A stretch of 19,765 nt of DNA from O2-02-FULL-42-9 sp038043025 (GTDB lineage Bacteria > Pseudomonadota > Gammaproteobacteria > UBA12402), in assembly GCA_038043025.1 (NCBI GenBank), contig JBBTCW010000005.1, positions 1-19,765 on the forward strand, in the 5' to 3' direction. Below the pieces are notes generated by a model, which did not search any database, was not told the DNA's origin, and saw only the letters and a list, made by a program, of their open reading frames with translations. The translations under genes were made by a program, and so were the position numbers. Within the stretch, counting starts at the first letter, position 1, and each line of letters starts with the position of its first letter. This document shows, one piece after another, positions 7,693-14,902 of this stretch.

Positions 7693-8616
7693 ATGAGAAA
7701 TCAGCTAAAAGCGCGCGCAGAGATTATTGCCAACATTCGACATTTTTTTGATAAAAAACAGGTGTTAGAAGTTTCAACACCCTTATTATCGCGCGCAACG
7801 GTTACCGATCCGCATTTGCATTCTATTGCTGCACAATTACCCTTGCTGCGTAAGACGATGTATTTGCAAACCTCGCCCGAATTTGCGATGAAGCAATTAT
7901 TAGTTGCAGGCAGCGGCGATATTTATCAAGTTTGTAAAGCGTTTCGCGATGGTGAAAAAGGCCATTTGCATCATCCTGAATTTACGATATTAGAGTGGTA
8001 TCGCGTTGGCTTTAATCATCATGATTTAATGGATGAAATGGATGAGTTGCTGCAAGTCATTTTAAAATGCGATGCGGCGTTGCGTTATACTTATGCTGAC
8101 GCATTTCAAAAATATTTGAATTTTAATCCGCATATAATTTCTGTTGCCGACTTGCAACGTCGCCTTGCCCAAGAAAAACTGCCTGATATTTCTGGTATGA
8201 ATTATAATGACCGTGATTTTTTATTGCAATTATTGATGACGTATTGCATTGAACCCAAATTTGATAGACATCGACCTACGTTTATTTATGATTATCCCGC
8301 GTCACAGGCGATGTTATCGAAAATTAGAAACGATCATCCCCCGGTGGGTGAGCGATTTGAAGTTTACATGGGGGATGTTGAATTGGCCAATGGATTTCAT
8401 GAATTAACGGATGCGGTTGAACAGCGAAAACGATTTGAGCAAGACAAAATACAACGCAAAGCATGGGGGCATCCTGATGTTGTGATGGATGAAAATTTTT
8501 TGGCTGCTTTAGAAAAGGGATTACCCAACTGTGCCGGTGTTGCACTGGGTATTGATCGTTTGGTGATGTTAGCGTTGAAGAAAAAAGAGATTAGGAATGT
8601 GATGTGTTTGTCTTAA
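7693..8616 (+). CDS. epmA: EF-P lysine lysyltransferase EpmA (GenX/PoxA)
   Basis: EpmA is a class II lysyl-tRNA synthetase paralogue without the anticodon-binding domain; it attaches (R)-beta-lysine to K34 of EF-P. Motif 2 spans residues 78-104 (YQVCKAFRDGEKGHLHHPEF), where other members usually have FRNEE. ANGFHELTDA is at 232-241 and motif 3 GVALGIDRLVMLAL at 282-295. At 307 aa the protein is close to the family length, but it ends NVMCLS without the usual final Asp-Arg-Ala type tail, apparently a few residues short. Its last 13 bases overlap the start of the next gene. EpmB, which makes beta-lysine, is not in this window. Adjacency to efp makes the assignment firm and separates it from a true lysyl-tRNA synthetase. 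Confidence 0.96.
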   Translation: MRNQLKARAEIIANIRHFFDKKQVLEVSTPLLSRATVTDPHLHSIAAQLPLLRKTMYLQTSPEFAMKQLLVAGSGDIYQVCKAFRDGEKGHLHHPEFTILEWYRVGFNHHDLMDEMDELLQVILKCDAALRYTYADAFQKYLNFNPHIISVADLQRRLAQEKLPDISGMNYNDRDFLLQLLMTYCIEPKFDRHRPTFIYDYPASQAMLSKIRNDHPPVGERFEVYMGDVELANGFHELTDAVEQRKRFEQDKIQRKAWGHPDVVMDENFLAALEKGLPNCAGVALGIDRLVMLALKKKEIRNVMCLS

Positions 8617-10541
8617 TTATCTTATCGTTACTCGGTTATTCTTTTGCAATCACACATCATTGGCGCTGGAAAGTCGAGGTGACGCCATTATTTGTGGTTT
8701 CCATGATAACACTTGTGCTTTATGCGGCAGGGTATACGCCGTTTTTAAAGCCAATTTCTTTGGGGCTATATTACTTGGGCTTAGTTTTGTTCGTTTGGTC
8801 GCTTTTTATTTTCGAGCGGCGGCAGATATTTTCAAAATATTTAACATTAGGCATGGTCATTTTTATCGTCTTGATGATTCTGTTGTGGTTTAAAGTGCGT
8901 TACGCAACATTAAGCGAGTGGGATGAGTTTGCCTGTTGGGGTGTATTGGCAAAAGCGCTATTTGTGAAGAATAATCTGATTCAAGCGCAGTGGATAACAG
9001 GTTCGACTTTATCAAAACATACATTAGGTACGGCCACATTTTATTATTTTTTCTATCAGGTGTTAGGTTTTTCTGAAGGGGTGGGATATTTTGCGCATGA
9101 TATCTTATTAATAAGCCCGTTGCTTGTTTTGTTCCAGCGGTTGCGTTGGCGTGATGGGGCGATAGGTCTGGTGACGACGGTCTTTTGTTATTTTGCTTTA
9201 TTTGCGTTTGGTCATTGGTCGGTTAATCACATTACGGGCGGGCAGGGTGCATTTTTAGATTTGAATCCGGATTTGGTGGTGGGGGTTTTTGCGGGCATGT
9301 TGTTTGCGCATTATTATTTATCGGACGGTGATGATTTAACGTTAATTCAATTATTGCCCGTTGTTTTTTGCACGGCATTATTTAAATCATTTGGAATGTT
9401 ATTGACGGGTATTTTTATTGTCGTGATTGTGGTTGATCGTATTTGGCAGGTGCGTGGCTTATTTGCATGGAAGCGGGAGAGAAAATTTTTATTGATCGTA
9501 TTGGCTTATGTTGCTTTGGCCTTTATAGTCAGTCCGGTTTCTTTCTATCAGAATGTGTTGTTTCATCGGTCTGCGCAAACAAATGTGCCGGCGTTCATGG
9601 TTGATCGCATGCCAGCGCGGGGAATGGAAAAATCAATGAAGCAATGGCATTTACCCATGATGATGGTGAGCAATCACGCGATTGAAGTAAAATTTATAAA
9701 AGCGATCGTGCGTCAACGCGTGGGTCGTTCGGCGATCAGCGGATTCATCAAAGAACCTATTCCGGTGACAATCTCTGACTGGCTGGTCTTTTTGTTGTTA
9801 TTGTCTTTTATTGTTTATGTTTTTCAAAAAAATAGAGTTGATCAGCGTCGTATTATTTTGATGAACAGCGGATTATTTTTGGGGTTGCTAGTATATTTAT
9901 GGGGATTGTTATTTTTATATTTACATAATTTTTCTTTATTGGAGCGCAGTTATTTGGCCTCTTTTTGGCGTTATACGGGGCGTTATTTTTTGGCGTGGGC
10001 ATTTATTGTGTATGCATTTCTGCTGTCTTCGTCAGCGATGAAACTATTTGCGCGCGTTCGCACGGGACTGATAATTATTTTTACGTTGTTGTTGATATGG
10101 GTTTCGCCCAGCATGAGCTTTTCATTTTTAACAGATTCATTTAAAGGGAAAACAATATTGCGCCAGGATGTTTTTCAATTGACGCAGATCATTGATCACT
10201 CTATTCCATCCCATGCACATGTGTTATTGGTTTGGCAAAGTGTTAATGATAGTTTGACGGCGGCCAATACACGGTTTGCGTTTAATATGATTTTATACGA
10301 TTTGTTTCCGCGAAATTTAGGCGGCGGATATACATTGGTATCGGAACCGACGCCAGATATGTTTGATTTATTTTATCGTTATATGAGTCCGCAGGAATTG
10401 GCGCAGGAATTAAAGTCATTTGATTATTTTCTCGTTGTTTATCCCGATCGGTTTTTTGTAACGAAATATCGAGCGATAACAGGTGATCTTTATAAAAAGA
10501 AACAATTGCCCGAGCTGTTGTTGATTAAGTTGAAGCATTAA
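8604..10541 (+). CDS. Large multispanning membrane protein, GT-C glycosyltransferase-like
   Basis: A 645-aa protein with about twelve hydrophobic segments in residues 1-500 and a soluble C-terminal domain (about 520-645). The first large loop carries SEWDEFACWG (104-113), resembling the acidic loop motif of GT-C glycosyltransferases, which use polyprenyl-phosphate sugars. A later loop before the last helices has LERSYLASFWRYTGRY (446-461), similar in plan to the conserved RY loop of large bacterial membrane proteins of that kind. A role in adding sugars to an envelope polymer is inference. The ATG at 8604 overlaps the end of epmA by 13 bases, with AGGA in the right place, so translation is probably coupled to epmA. 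It is followed by repeat DNA and no clear terminator. Other integral membrane functions cannot be excluded. Confidence 0.75.
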   Translation: MFVLIILSLLGYSFAITHHWRWKVEVTPLFVVSMITLVLYAAGYTPFLKPISLGLYYLGLVLFVWSLFIFERRQIFSKYLTLGMVIFIVLMILLWFKVRYATLSEWDEFACWGVLAKALFVKNNLIQAQWITGSTLSKHTLGTATFYYFFYQVLGFSEGVGYFAHDILLISPLLVLFQRLRWRDGAIGLVTTVFCYFALFAFGHWSVNHITGGQGAFLDLNPDLVVGVFAGMLFAHYYLSDGDDLTLIQLLPVVFCTALFKSFGMLLTGIFIVVIVVDRIWQVRGLFAWKRERKFLLIVLAYVALAFIVSPVSFYQNVLFHRSAQTNVPAFMVDRMPARGMEKSMKQWHLPMMMVSNHAIEVKFIKAIVRQRVGRSAISGFIKEPIPVTISDWLVFLLLLSFIVYVFQKNRVDQRRIILMNSGLFLGLLVYLWGLLFLYLHNFSLLERSYLASFWRYTGRYFLAWAFIVYAFLLSSSAMKLFARVRTGLIIIFTLLLIWVSPSMSFSFLTDSFKGKTILRQDVFQLTQIIDHSIPSHAHVLLVWQSVNDSLTAANTRFAFNMILYDLFPRNLGGGYTLVSEPTPDMFDLFYRYMSPQELAQELKSFDYFLVVYPDRFFVTKYRAITGDLYKKKQLPELLLIKLKH

Positions 10542-10548
10542 TATCATC

Positions 10549-10670
10549 CTCAGCTCAGAGGAAAGCAGGTATTCATTGTTAGAATGGGATGAGTGAGGAA
10601 GAGAACGAATTTTTTAGAATCAGATGAACGTTTTGCGTCCTCTGAGCTGAGACCGACCTGTTCGCATGAG
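10549..10670 (+). repeat. Repeat family B, copy 2 (complete)
   Basis: The 103-bp core at 10549-10651 has 14-bp terminal inverted repeats, CTCAGCTCAGAGGA and TCCTCTGAGCTGAG. The right flank GACCGACCTGTTCGCATGAG is shared with the other copies. The interior AGAATCAGATGAACGTTTTG matches the copies at 10726 and, inverted, at 4730. It starts 7 bp after the stop codon of the membrane protein gene. Confidence 0.8.
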
Positions 10671-10690
10671 TCAGGATAATGAATTGATTT

Positions 10691-10714
10691 CAGCTCAGAG
10701 GAAAGCAGGTATTC
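10691..10714 (+). repeat. Repeat family B, isolated left end
   Basis: CAGCTCAGAGGAAAGCAGGT followed by ATTC repeats the left end of the complete copies, then breaks off before TTTATATCATCCT, where the next complete copy begins. With the right end at 10862 it may be the two halves of one element interrupted by copy 3. Confidence 0.7.
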
Positions 10715-10725
10715 TTTATATCATC

Positions 10726-10847
10726 CTCAGCTCAGAGGAAAGCAGGTATTCATTGTTAGAATGGGAAGAGTGAGGAAGAGAACGAATTTTTTAGAATCAG
10801 ATGAACGTTTTGCGTCCTCTGAGCTGAGACCAGTCTGTTCGCATGAG
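10726..10847 (+). repeat. Repeat family B, copy 3 (complete)
   Basis: The core at 10726-10828 is again 103 bp and nearly identical to copy 2, and it shares even the left flank ATCATCCT with it. The right flank reads ACCAGTCTGTTCGCATGAG. The shared left flank means the copy arose by duplication including outside sequence, or by insertion into an equivalent site. Confidence 0.8.
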
Positions 10848-10861
10848 TGTGGAGAAGTTTC

Positions 10862-10897
10862 GCGTCCTCTGAGCTGAGACCGACCTGTTCGCATGAG
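10862..10897 (+). repeat. Repeat family B, isolated right end
   Basis: GCGTCCTCTGAGCTGAGACC and the following CGACCTGTTCGCATGAG match the right end and flank of copy 2 exactly. No left half stands next to it; the matching left end is at 10691, on the other side of copy 3. Confidence 0.7.
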
Positions 10898-10911
10898 CTT
10901 GGAGCGCGTAG

Positions 10912-11032
10912 GTTGGGCTGATCCCGCACCTAAATTTTTTATAGTGCATCAATTACTATCGATATTGGTTAGATAGCTGGTTTTTGCGATTAGCTAAAAT
11001 CTAAGATGATTTAGGTGCGGGAGAAGCCCAAC
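10912..11032. repeat. 121-bp palindromic element at the end of the ABC gene
   Basis: Arms at 10912-10935 (GTTGGGCTGATCCCGCACCT plus AAAT) and 11009-11032 are inverted repeats of 24 bp with two mismatches. The right arm contains the stop codon and last six codons of the ABC exporter. The outer motif GGTTGGGCTGA also occurs, reversed, near 17128 and 18639. It may act as a hairpin between the convergent membrane protein and ABC genes. Confidence 0.75.
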
Positions 11033-13143
11033 TGAACGGATGTATTTTGTTCGTTCTTTAATTGAATAATTCGATTGGCGGCTTCAATCGTTTCGCGTCG
11101 GTGGGCGATGACGATGCGGGTGATGTTGAGCTGTTGAATAGCCTCGTTGACGGCGTGTTCTGTTTCAATGTCCAAGTGACTGGTCGCTTCGTCGAGAAAT
11201 AATATTTTTGGGTTGGCATATAATGCGCGCGCCAAAAAAATACGTTGTTGTTGGCCGCCGGATAAGGTCGAACCCATGTCGCCGACGAGCGTGTGATATT
11301 GCATCGGCATGTTTTTAATATCTTTTGCTATGCCGGCGAGTGTTGCACAGCGCTCAATATGTTGATAGTCGGGTTGTTTGACAAACAATGAAATATTGTC
11401 GGCAATGGAGCCAGCCAACAAGCAATCGTTTTGCATGACGGCGGCGATATGGCGGCGATAATATCGAATGCCGATGTCTTGTATATTGATGTTGTTAATT
11501 AAAATTTCTCCGGCGGTCGGTAACAACAACCCCATCATGATTTTTAATAACGTTGTTTTTCCGCAGCCGGAGACACCTGTGATGGCGATAAATTCGCCCG
11601 GCAAAATGGTTAAATTTAAATTTTTTAAAATATAGGGCTCGTTATGTTCATATTGAAATGCAAGATTTTTTACTGAAATGACCGGCGTTTTAATAGAAAT
11701 TTTCTTATAGGTTGTCGCGGATATTGCGTCGATAGGTTGCAAAACAATATCTGACAGCCGATCCGTATGCAGTGCAATTATTTTTAGATCTAAAAATTTC
11801 TCGATCAGATTATCCATGGCATCTCGAAATATATTTTGATAAAAGATAAATGCATACAGCATGCCGACGGTTAAATTTTTATGAACGATACTGTTAATGC
11901 CAAGCAGCGAAACCAAAATCAGTTCAACGCCAAACAAACCGCGCTTGATTGTCGTGAATAATACCGTTTGTTTAGAGATGGCGTGGGTTGCGTTAAGAAA
12001 ATCATGATATTTATTTTGCCATAACGTTTCGCGTTCAGTTTCTTTATTAAAGATCTTGATGAGCTGAATGCCGCGCATATTTTCCATAAAGTTTGAATGA
12101 TAGTTCGCTTGTTTTCTGAGCATTTCTTCGTTGCGGAATCTAAAGGTCGATGAGAGTCGTATTCTGAAAATAAAATACAACACTATCGTGAGCAAAACAA
12201 TCAGTGACATCGTGATATTATAGACCAGCATCATGCTGAGCGTGACGATCGCCATAATTCCATTGATGCTGCTTTCTATCAGCCCTTGGGTCATGATTTC
12301 TCGAATTTTTTCGATCGAATTAAATCGCGACAGGATATCGCCTAAGTGACGTCGTTCAAAATAAGACAGCGGCAATTGAATCAATCGGTGAAAAACAGAA
12401 ATACCCATTTGTGTGCTCATTTTAGCATTCAGTTTAGTTAATAATAATGCTTGAAAGGCATAAACGGCCACTTCTAATAATTTGATGCCCAAGAATGCCC
12501 CGGTCAGCAGATATAAAAAATAAAGTGTTGGATGTGGAATAATGCGATCAATGCTGATTTGTAAGTATTTGGGGCCGATTAATACCAATGTTTGTAATAA
12601 AAATGCTAGTCCCATCAGCAAGAAAAAATCTTTTTTATTAAATTGAAGCAGGAGATCCGTGTATTTTAATTTTTTGATTTGAGCTTGTTTTATAAGTTTT
12701 TTTGGGGGATCTATTTCTAATGCAATATTTGTAAAATGTTTAGCGGCTTCTTCAACACTTAATTTGATGCGGCCCGTGTTTGGGTTGTGAATGATGATCT
12801 GTGTTGCATTTATTTTATCAAGCACAACAAAATGATTGTGATCCCAGTGTAAAATCGCCGGTGTTTTGATCGTATGTAATTGGGCAAAGGGTATGCGAAA
12901 GGCGCGTGTCGAACAGTTAAAATGCAAAGCCATGCGAATAATTTCGGTCAATGTAATGCCTTTAAGCGACGTAGGAAATAATGCGCGTAAATTGGATAAA
13001 CTGATTTGACATCCATGATGCTGTAAAATCATGACAAGCGCGGCATGTCCACATTCGGACATTTCATTTTGTAAAATGATGGGTAGTTTTTTCAACGTAT
13101 GTTTTCCTTTTTTTCCGTCATTCCGGAATTGCTCCGCCAGCAT
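11011..13143 (-). CDS. C39 peptidase-domain ABC exporter (bacteriocin/RiPP type)
   Basis: A 710-aa exporter that in its family cuts double-glycine leader peptides and secretes the product. The C39 domain (about 20-140) has Q25 and C31 in LQNEMSECGHAALVMI and H104 in HNHFVVL, but N120 in IIHNPNTG where the catalytic Asp of DPA.G is expected. The membrane domain spans about 165-440. The nucleotide-binding domain has Walker A GVSGCGKT (523-530), Q571, LSGGQ (627-631), Walker B ILFLDE (647-652) and H681. The ATG at 13143 lies inside a palindromic repeat. A TTG at 13095 preceded by AAGGA gives MKKLPIILQNE, the normal C39 beginning, and is probably the true start. The last six residues come from another repeat. 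It pairs with the radical SAM gene upstream. No periplasmic adaptor or precursor gene is present here. Confidence 0.9.
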   Translation of the reverse strand: MLAEQFRNDGKKGKHTLKKLPIILQNEMSECGHAALVMILQHHGCQISLSNLRALFPTSLKGITLTEIIRMALHFNCSTRAFRIPFAQLHTIKTPAILHWDHNHFVVLDKINATQIIIHNPNTGRIKLSVEEAAKHFTNIALEIDPPKKLIKQAQIKKLKYTDLLLQFNKKDFFLLMGLAFLLQTLVLIGPKYLQISIDRIIPHPTLYFLYLLTGAFLGIKLLEVAVYAFQALLLTKLNAKMSTQMGISVFHRLIQLPLSYFERRHLGDILSRFNSIEKIREIMTQGLIESSINGIMAIVTLSMMLVYNITMSLIVLLTIVLYFIFRIRLSSTFRFRNEEMLRKQANYHSNFMENMRGIQLIKIFNKETERETLWQNKYHDFLNATHAISKQTVLFTTIKRGLFGVELILVSLLGINSIVHKNLTVGMLYAFIFYQNIFRDAMDNLIEKFLDLKIIALHTDRLSDIVLQPIDAISATTYKKISIKTPVISVKNLAFQYEHNEPYILKNLNLTILPGEFIAITGVSGCGKTTLLKIMMGLLLPTAGEILINNINIQDIGIRYYRRHIAAVMQNDCLLAGSIADNISLFVKQPDYQHIERCATLAGIAKDIKNMPMQYHTLVGDMGSTLSGGQQQRIFLARALYANPKILFLDEATSHLDIETEHAVNEAIQQLNITRIVIAHRRETIEAANRIIQLKNEQNTSVQLGFSRT
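13093..13109 (-). promoter_or_regulatory. Likely true start (TTG) and ribosome site of the ABC exporter
   Basis: On the minus strand AAGGA (13105-13109) precedes TTG (13093-13095) by 9 nt. Translation from here removes 16 residues that are mostly repeat-encoded and starts the protein two residues before the conserved LPIILQNE block. The upstream ATG at 13143 has no comparable ribosome site. Confidence 0.55.
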
Positions 13144-13268
13144 TTCGTCATTCCGGAATTGTTGCGCCGTTGCGCAACAATGTCCGGAATCCAGAAAATC
13201 GACGTACGGAACTAAAGCGTTCCCTGGATCCCGGATAAATCTGCTACGCAGATTTTCCGGGATGACGG
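13115..13268. repeat. 154-bp palindromic element between radical SAM and ABC genes
   Basis: The ends CCGTCATTCCGGA and TCCGGGATGACGG are inverted repeats with one mismatch. Two hairpins lie inside: 13151-13190 (ATTGTTGCGC pairing with GCGCAACAAT, flanked by TTCCGGA and TCCGGAA) and 13228-13263 (ATCCCGG..AAATCTGC pairing with GCAGATTT.CCGGGAT). An extra partial unit sits at 13115-13140. It supplies the last codons of the radical SAM gene and the first codons of the longest ABC reading. Confidence 0.85.
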
Positions 13269-14239
13269 CTCTCTTTCACCTCCCTCCACGGACAAGCGAG
13301 CACCTCTTTTTTAAATCCTTGCAAAACGTCCAGCCAAGGTTGTAATTTTTCCTGATCAAAATCTATTGTGCCGTCTTTGCATATTTTTCCAATGTAATTT
13401 TTTGGATCATTGAGTGAAACAGTGCATTTATTGATATCGCCATTGGCGCGAATAACGATTGCATTGGGTTTTGCCGCATAGCAGATCGATGTTTGATCGA
13501 GCTGTTTTGTGTTTATATTGTTACCGAGCAATTCATATAAATGGGCAATGGTTTCATCGCGATTGCCCATTTGTGAAAATGTTTCAACCTCTTTTCCCCC
13601 TAAGTTTTCGATCGCTTTAAAAAATATAGAAAATCGTTTGTCATGACCAAAGTGCGCTGTTAATAGGGGCGTAAAATCGATGATAGATGACAGATTTTCG
13701 GGCGTGATATGTATGCGTAAAATGATCGTAAAATCGCCTTTGATTTCTCGTATCGCTAATAAATTAGACCAAATATGATCGAATGTGCCGTCGCCGTTAA
13801 TTTTGATGCGCGTTTTATCATGAATGTCTTTCGGGCCATCTAAGCTAATTTGGTAATAGTTGATATTAACGGATAATAATTTTTTGAAAATAACGGGCGT
13901 GAGCAAATAACCATTCGTTGTGATCGAACTATTAAATTGAAATTTTTTTTGACTTAAAGTTTTTGCATAATTTGAAATATCTTGTATAATCTTAATTGCT
14001 AATAACGGCTCCCCTCCAAACCATCCTATCGTTAAATATCTAAAGTCCTTTTCGTCCGTTCTTATTTTTATCAGTCGTTTAATTGCCTGCACTAATGCAA
14101 CGTCCATTTTTGTTGTTTTGTGATCTTCATAACAATAAGTACAACGAAAATTACAACATTCCGTCGGCAAAAGCGTAAGCGTAAAGCATTGATTACTGAG
14201 CATCGACGCTAAATCATTATGTAAAATATTTTGTTCCAT
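13244..14239 (-). CDS. Radical SAM enzyme with reduced SPASM-like C-terminus
   Basis: A 331-aa radical SAM protein of the peptide-maturase/anSME-like type. The cluster motif is C29-NFR-C33-TY-C36 (TECCNFRCTYCYED), followed by WFGGEPLL (GGEP 75-78), SSITTNGYLL and YYQISLDGPKDIHD. The C-terminal region has C253 and C272 (ICYAAKPNAIVIRANGDINK, then CT) in SPASM spacing, and C316 in LACPWREV. The dense cysteine set expected after that is missing, because the frame runs into the palindromic element and ends RHPGKSA. Either the SPASM domain was clipped by the repeat, or this subfamily ends near CPWRE naturally. The ATG at 14239 has AAGGA eight nt upstream. It is followed by the C39 exporter, which suggests peptide modification and export. 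No precursor was found in the 183 bp upstream. Confidence 0.88.
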   Translation of the reverse strand: MEQNILHNDLASMLSNQCFTLTLLPTECCNFRCTYCYEDHKTTKMDVALVQAIKRLIKIRTDEKDFRYLTIGWFGGEPLLAIKIIQDISNYAKTLSQKKFQFNSSITTNGYLLTPVIFKKLLSVNINYYQISLDGPKDIHDKTRIKINGDGTFDHIWSNLLAIREIKGDFTIILRIHITPENLSSIIDFTPLLTAHFGHDKRFSIFFKAIENLGGKEVETFSQMGNRDETIAHLYELLGNNINTKQLDQTSICYAAKPNAIVIRANGDINKCTVSLNDPKNYIGKICKDGTIDFDQEKLQPWLDVLQGFKKEVLACPWREVKESRHPGKSA

Positions 14240-14320
14240 CTGGAATTCCTTAGGATTAATAAAAATAATTTGATGCGCGACAGGATCGCTTTTGGAAAGA
14301 TAGGAGTAGATAGAGCAATC

Positions 14321-14349
14321 AGTATCCGATTGTTTTGGTATGGGTTCAA
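14321..14349 (-). promoter_or_regulatory. Candidate promoter of the radical SAM/ABC pair
   Basis: On the minus strand TTGAAC (14344-14349), a 17-nt spacer and GATACT (14321-14326) match the sigma-70 boxes at 4/6 each. It leaves a leader of about 75 nt before the ATG at 14239. Confidence 0.35.
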
Positions 14350-14422
14350 CTAGATTAGCTTAAATTTGTGTAAGCTTTTGTTGATTCTACTGAGTTTATT
14401 TATAAATTAAGAGGAAAAAATT

Positions 14423-14875
14423 ATGAGAAAGATACAATATGCCGCTATTAATGTTGGCGAGCAAGCATTACAGCCACGACGTCAACGACATGTATGGCGA
14501 GGCGCGGGGATAGGTTTTTTCAGCGGAGCGCTTATTGGCGCTGGCGTACATGCGGTTGCAAGAGAGACGACAGGATGGCGTATGTTTACTCATACGGATC
14601 AGCGTGAAACAACGCAGGTATCTCTTGCCATGCAGTTTGCGATCATCGCATTAATATTTGGGTTGGCGGGCGCTATGATGGGTTGTTGCGGCGGGGCGAT
14701 AATGGGGTGTGCGGCAAGGCGCGATGCTCGCTCGAGGGATTTAAGCAGCGGGCGAACACTGAAACGTAGCGCATCTACTGATTCGCATTTAATTCCATTA
14801 ACCAGGCCGGCTCGTACCAATCAGAAAAGTGGGCAATTAGATTCAGATGTGCATGACGTTCGCTCATGCTTATAA
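14423..14875 (+). CDS. Small glycine-rich two-helix membrane protein
   Basis: A 150-aa protein with two hydrophobic glycine-rich segments, residues 26-46 (RGAGIGFFSGALIGAGVHAV) and about 69-97 (IIALIFGLAGAMMGCCGGAI). Their GxxxG-like patterns favour helix packing. Both ends are basic and polar; the tail (100-150) is rich in Arg and Ser and looks disordered. I do not recognise the family. AAGAGG lies before the ATG at 14423. It diverges from the radical SAM gene, and its 3' end lies next to convergent rsmD. The CCGG in helix 2 is not a convincing double-glycine leader, so I do not call it the substrate of the neighbouring exporter. It may be a host-directed or inner-membrane protein. Confidence 0.65.
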   Translation: MRKIQYAAINVGEQALQPRRQRHVWRGAGIGFFSGALIGAGVHAVARETTGWRMFTHTDQRETTQVSLAMQFAIIALIFGLAGAMMGCCGGAIMGCAARRDARSRDLSSGRTLKRSASTDSHLIPLTRPARTNQKSGQLDSDVHDVRSCL

Positions 14876-14877
14876 CT

Positions 14878-14902
14878 GTATCACTTATTCTGTGACAGAC
14901 CC
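14878..14902. repeat. Solo end of the 179-bp inverted-repeat element at the rsmD stop
   Basis: These 25 bases (GTATCACTTATTCTGTGACA then GACCC) are a perfect reverse complement of 15466-15490 and match 15620-15644 with one mismatch. The copy covers the rsmD stop codon and its last five codons. The body of the element is absent here. Confidence 0.85.

Noticed and set aside
10549..10897. CRISPR-like array
   Set aside because: The repeats are long, palindromic at their ends, partly incomplete and not separated by uniform spacers. The same elements occur singly elsewhere in both orientations, and no cas genes are present.
14240..14422. RiPP precursor peptide upstream of the radical SAM gene
   Set aside because: A frame is open from a TTG on the minus strand, but it has no stop before the radical SAM ATG region, no ribosome site and no double-glycine leader.
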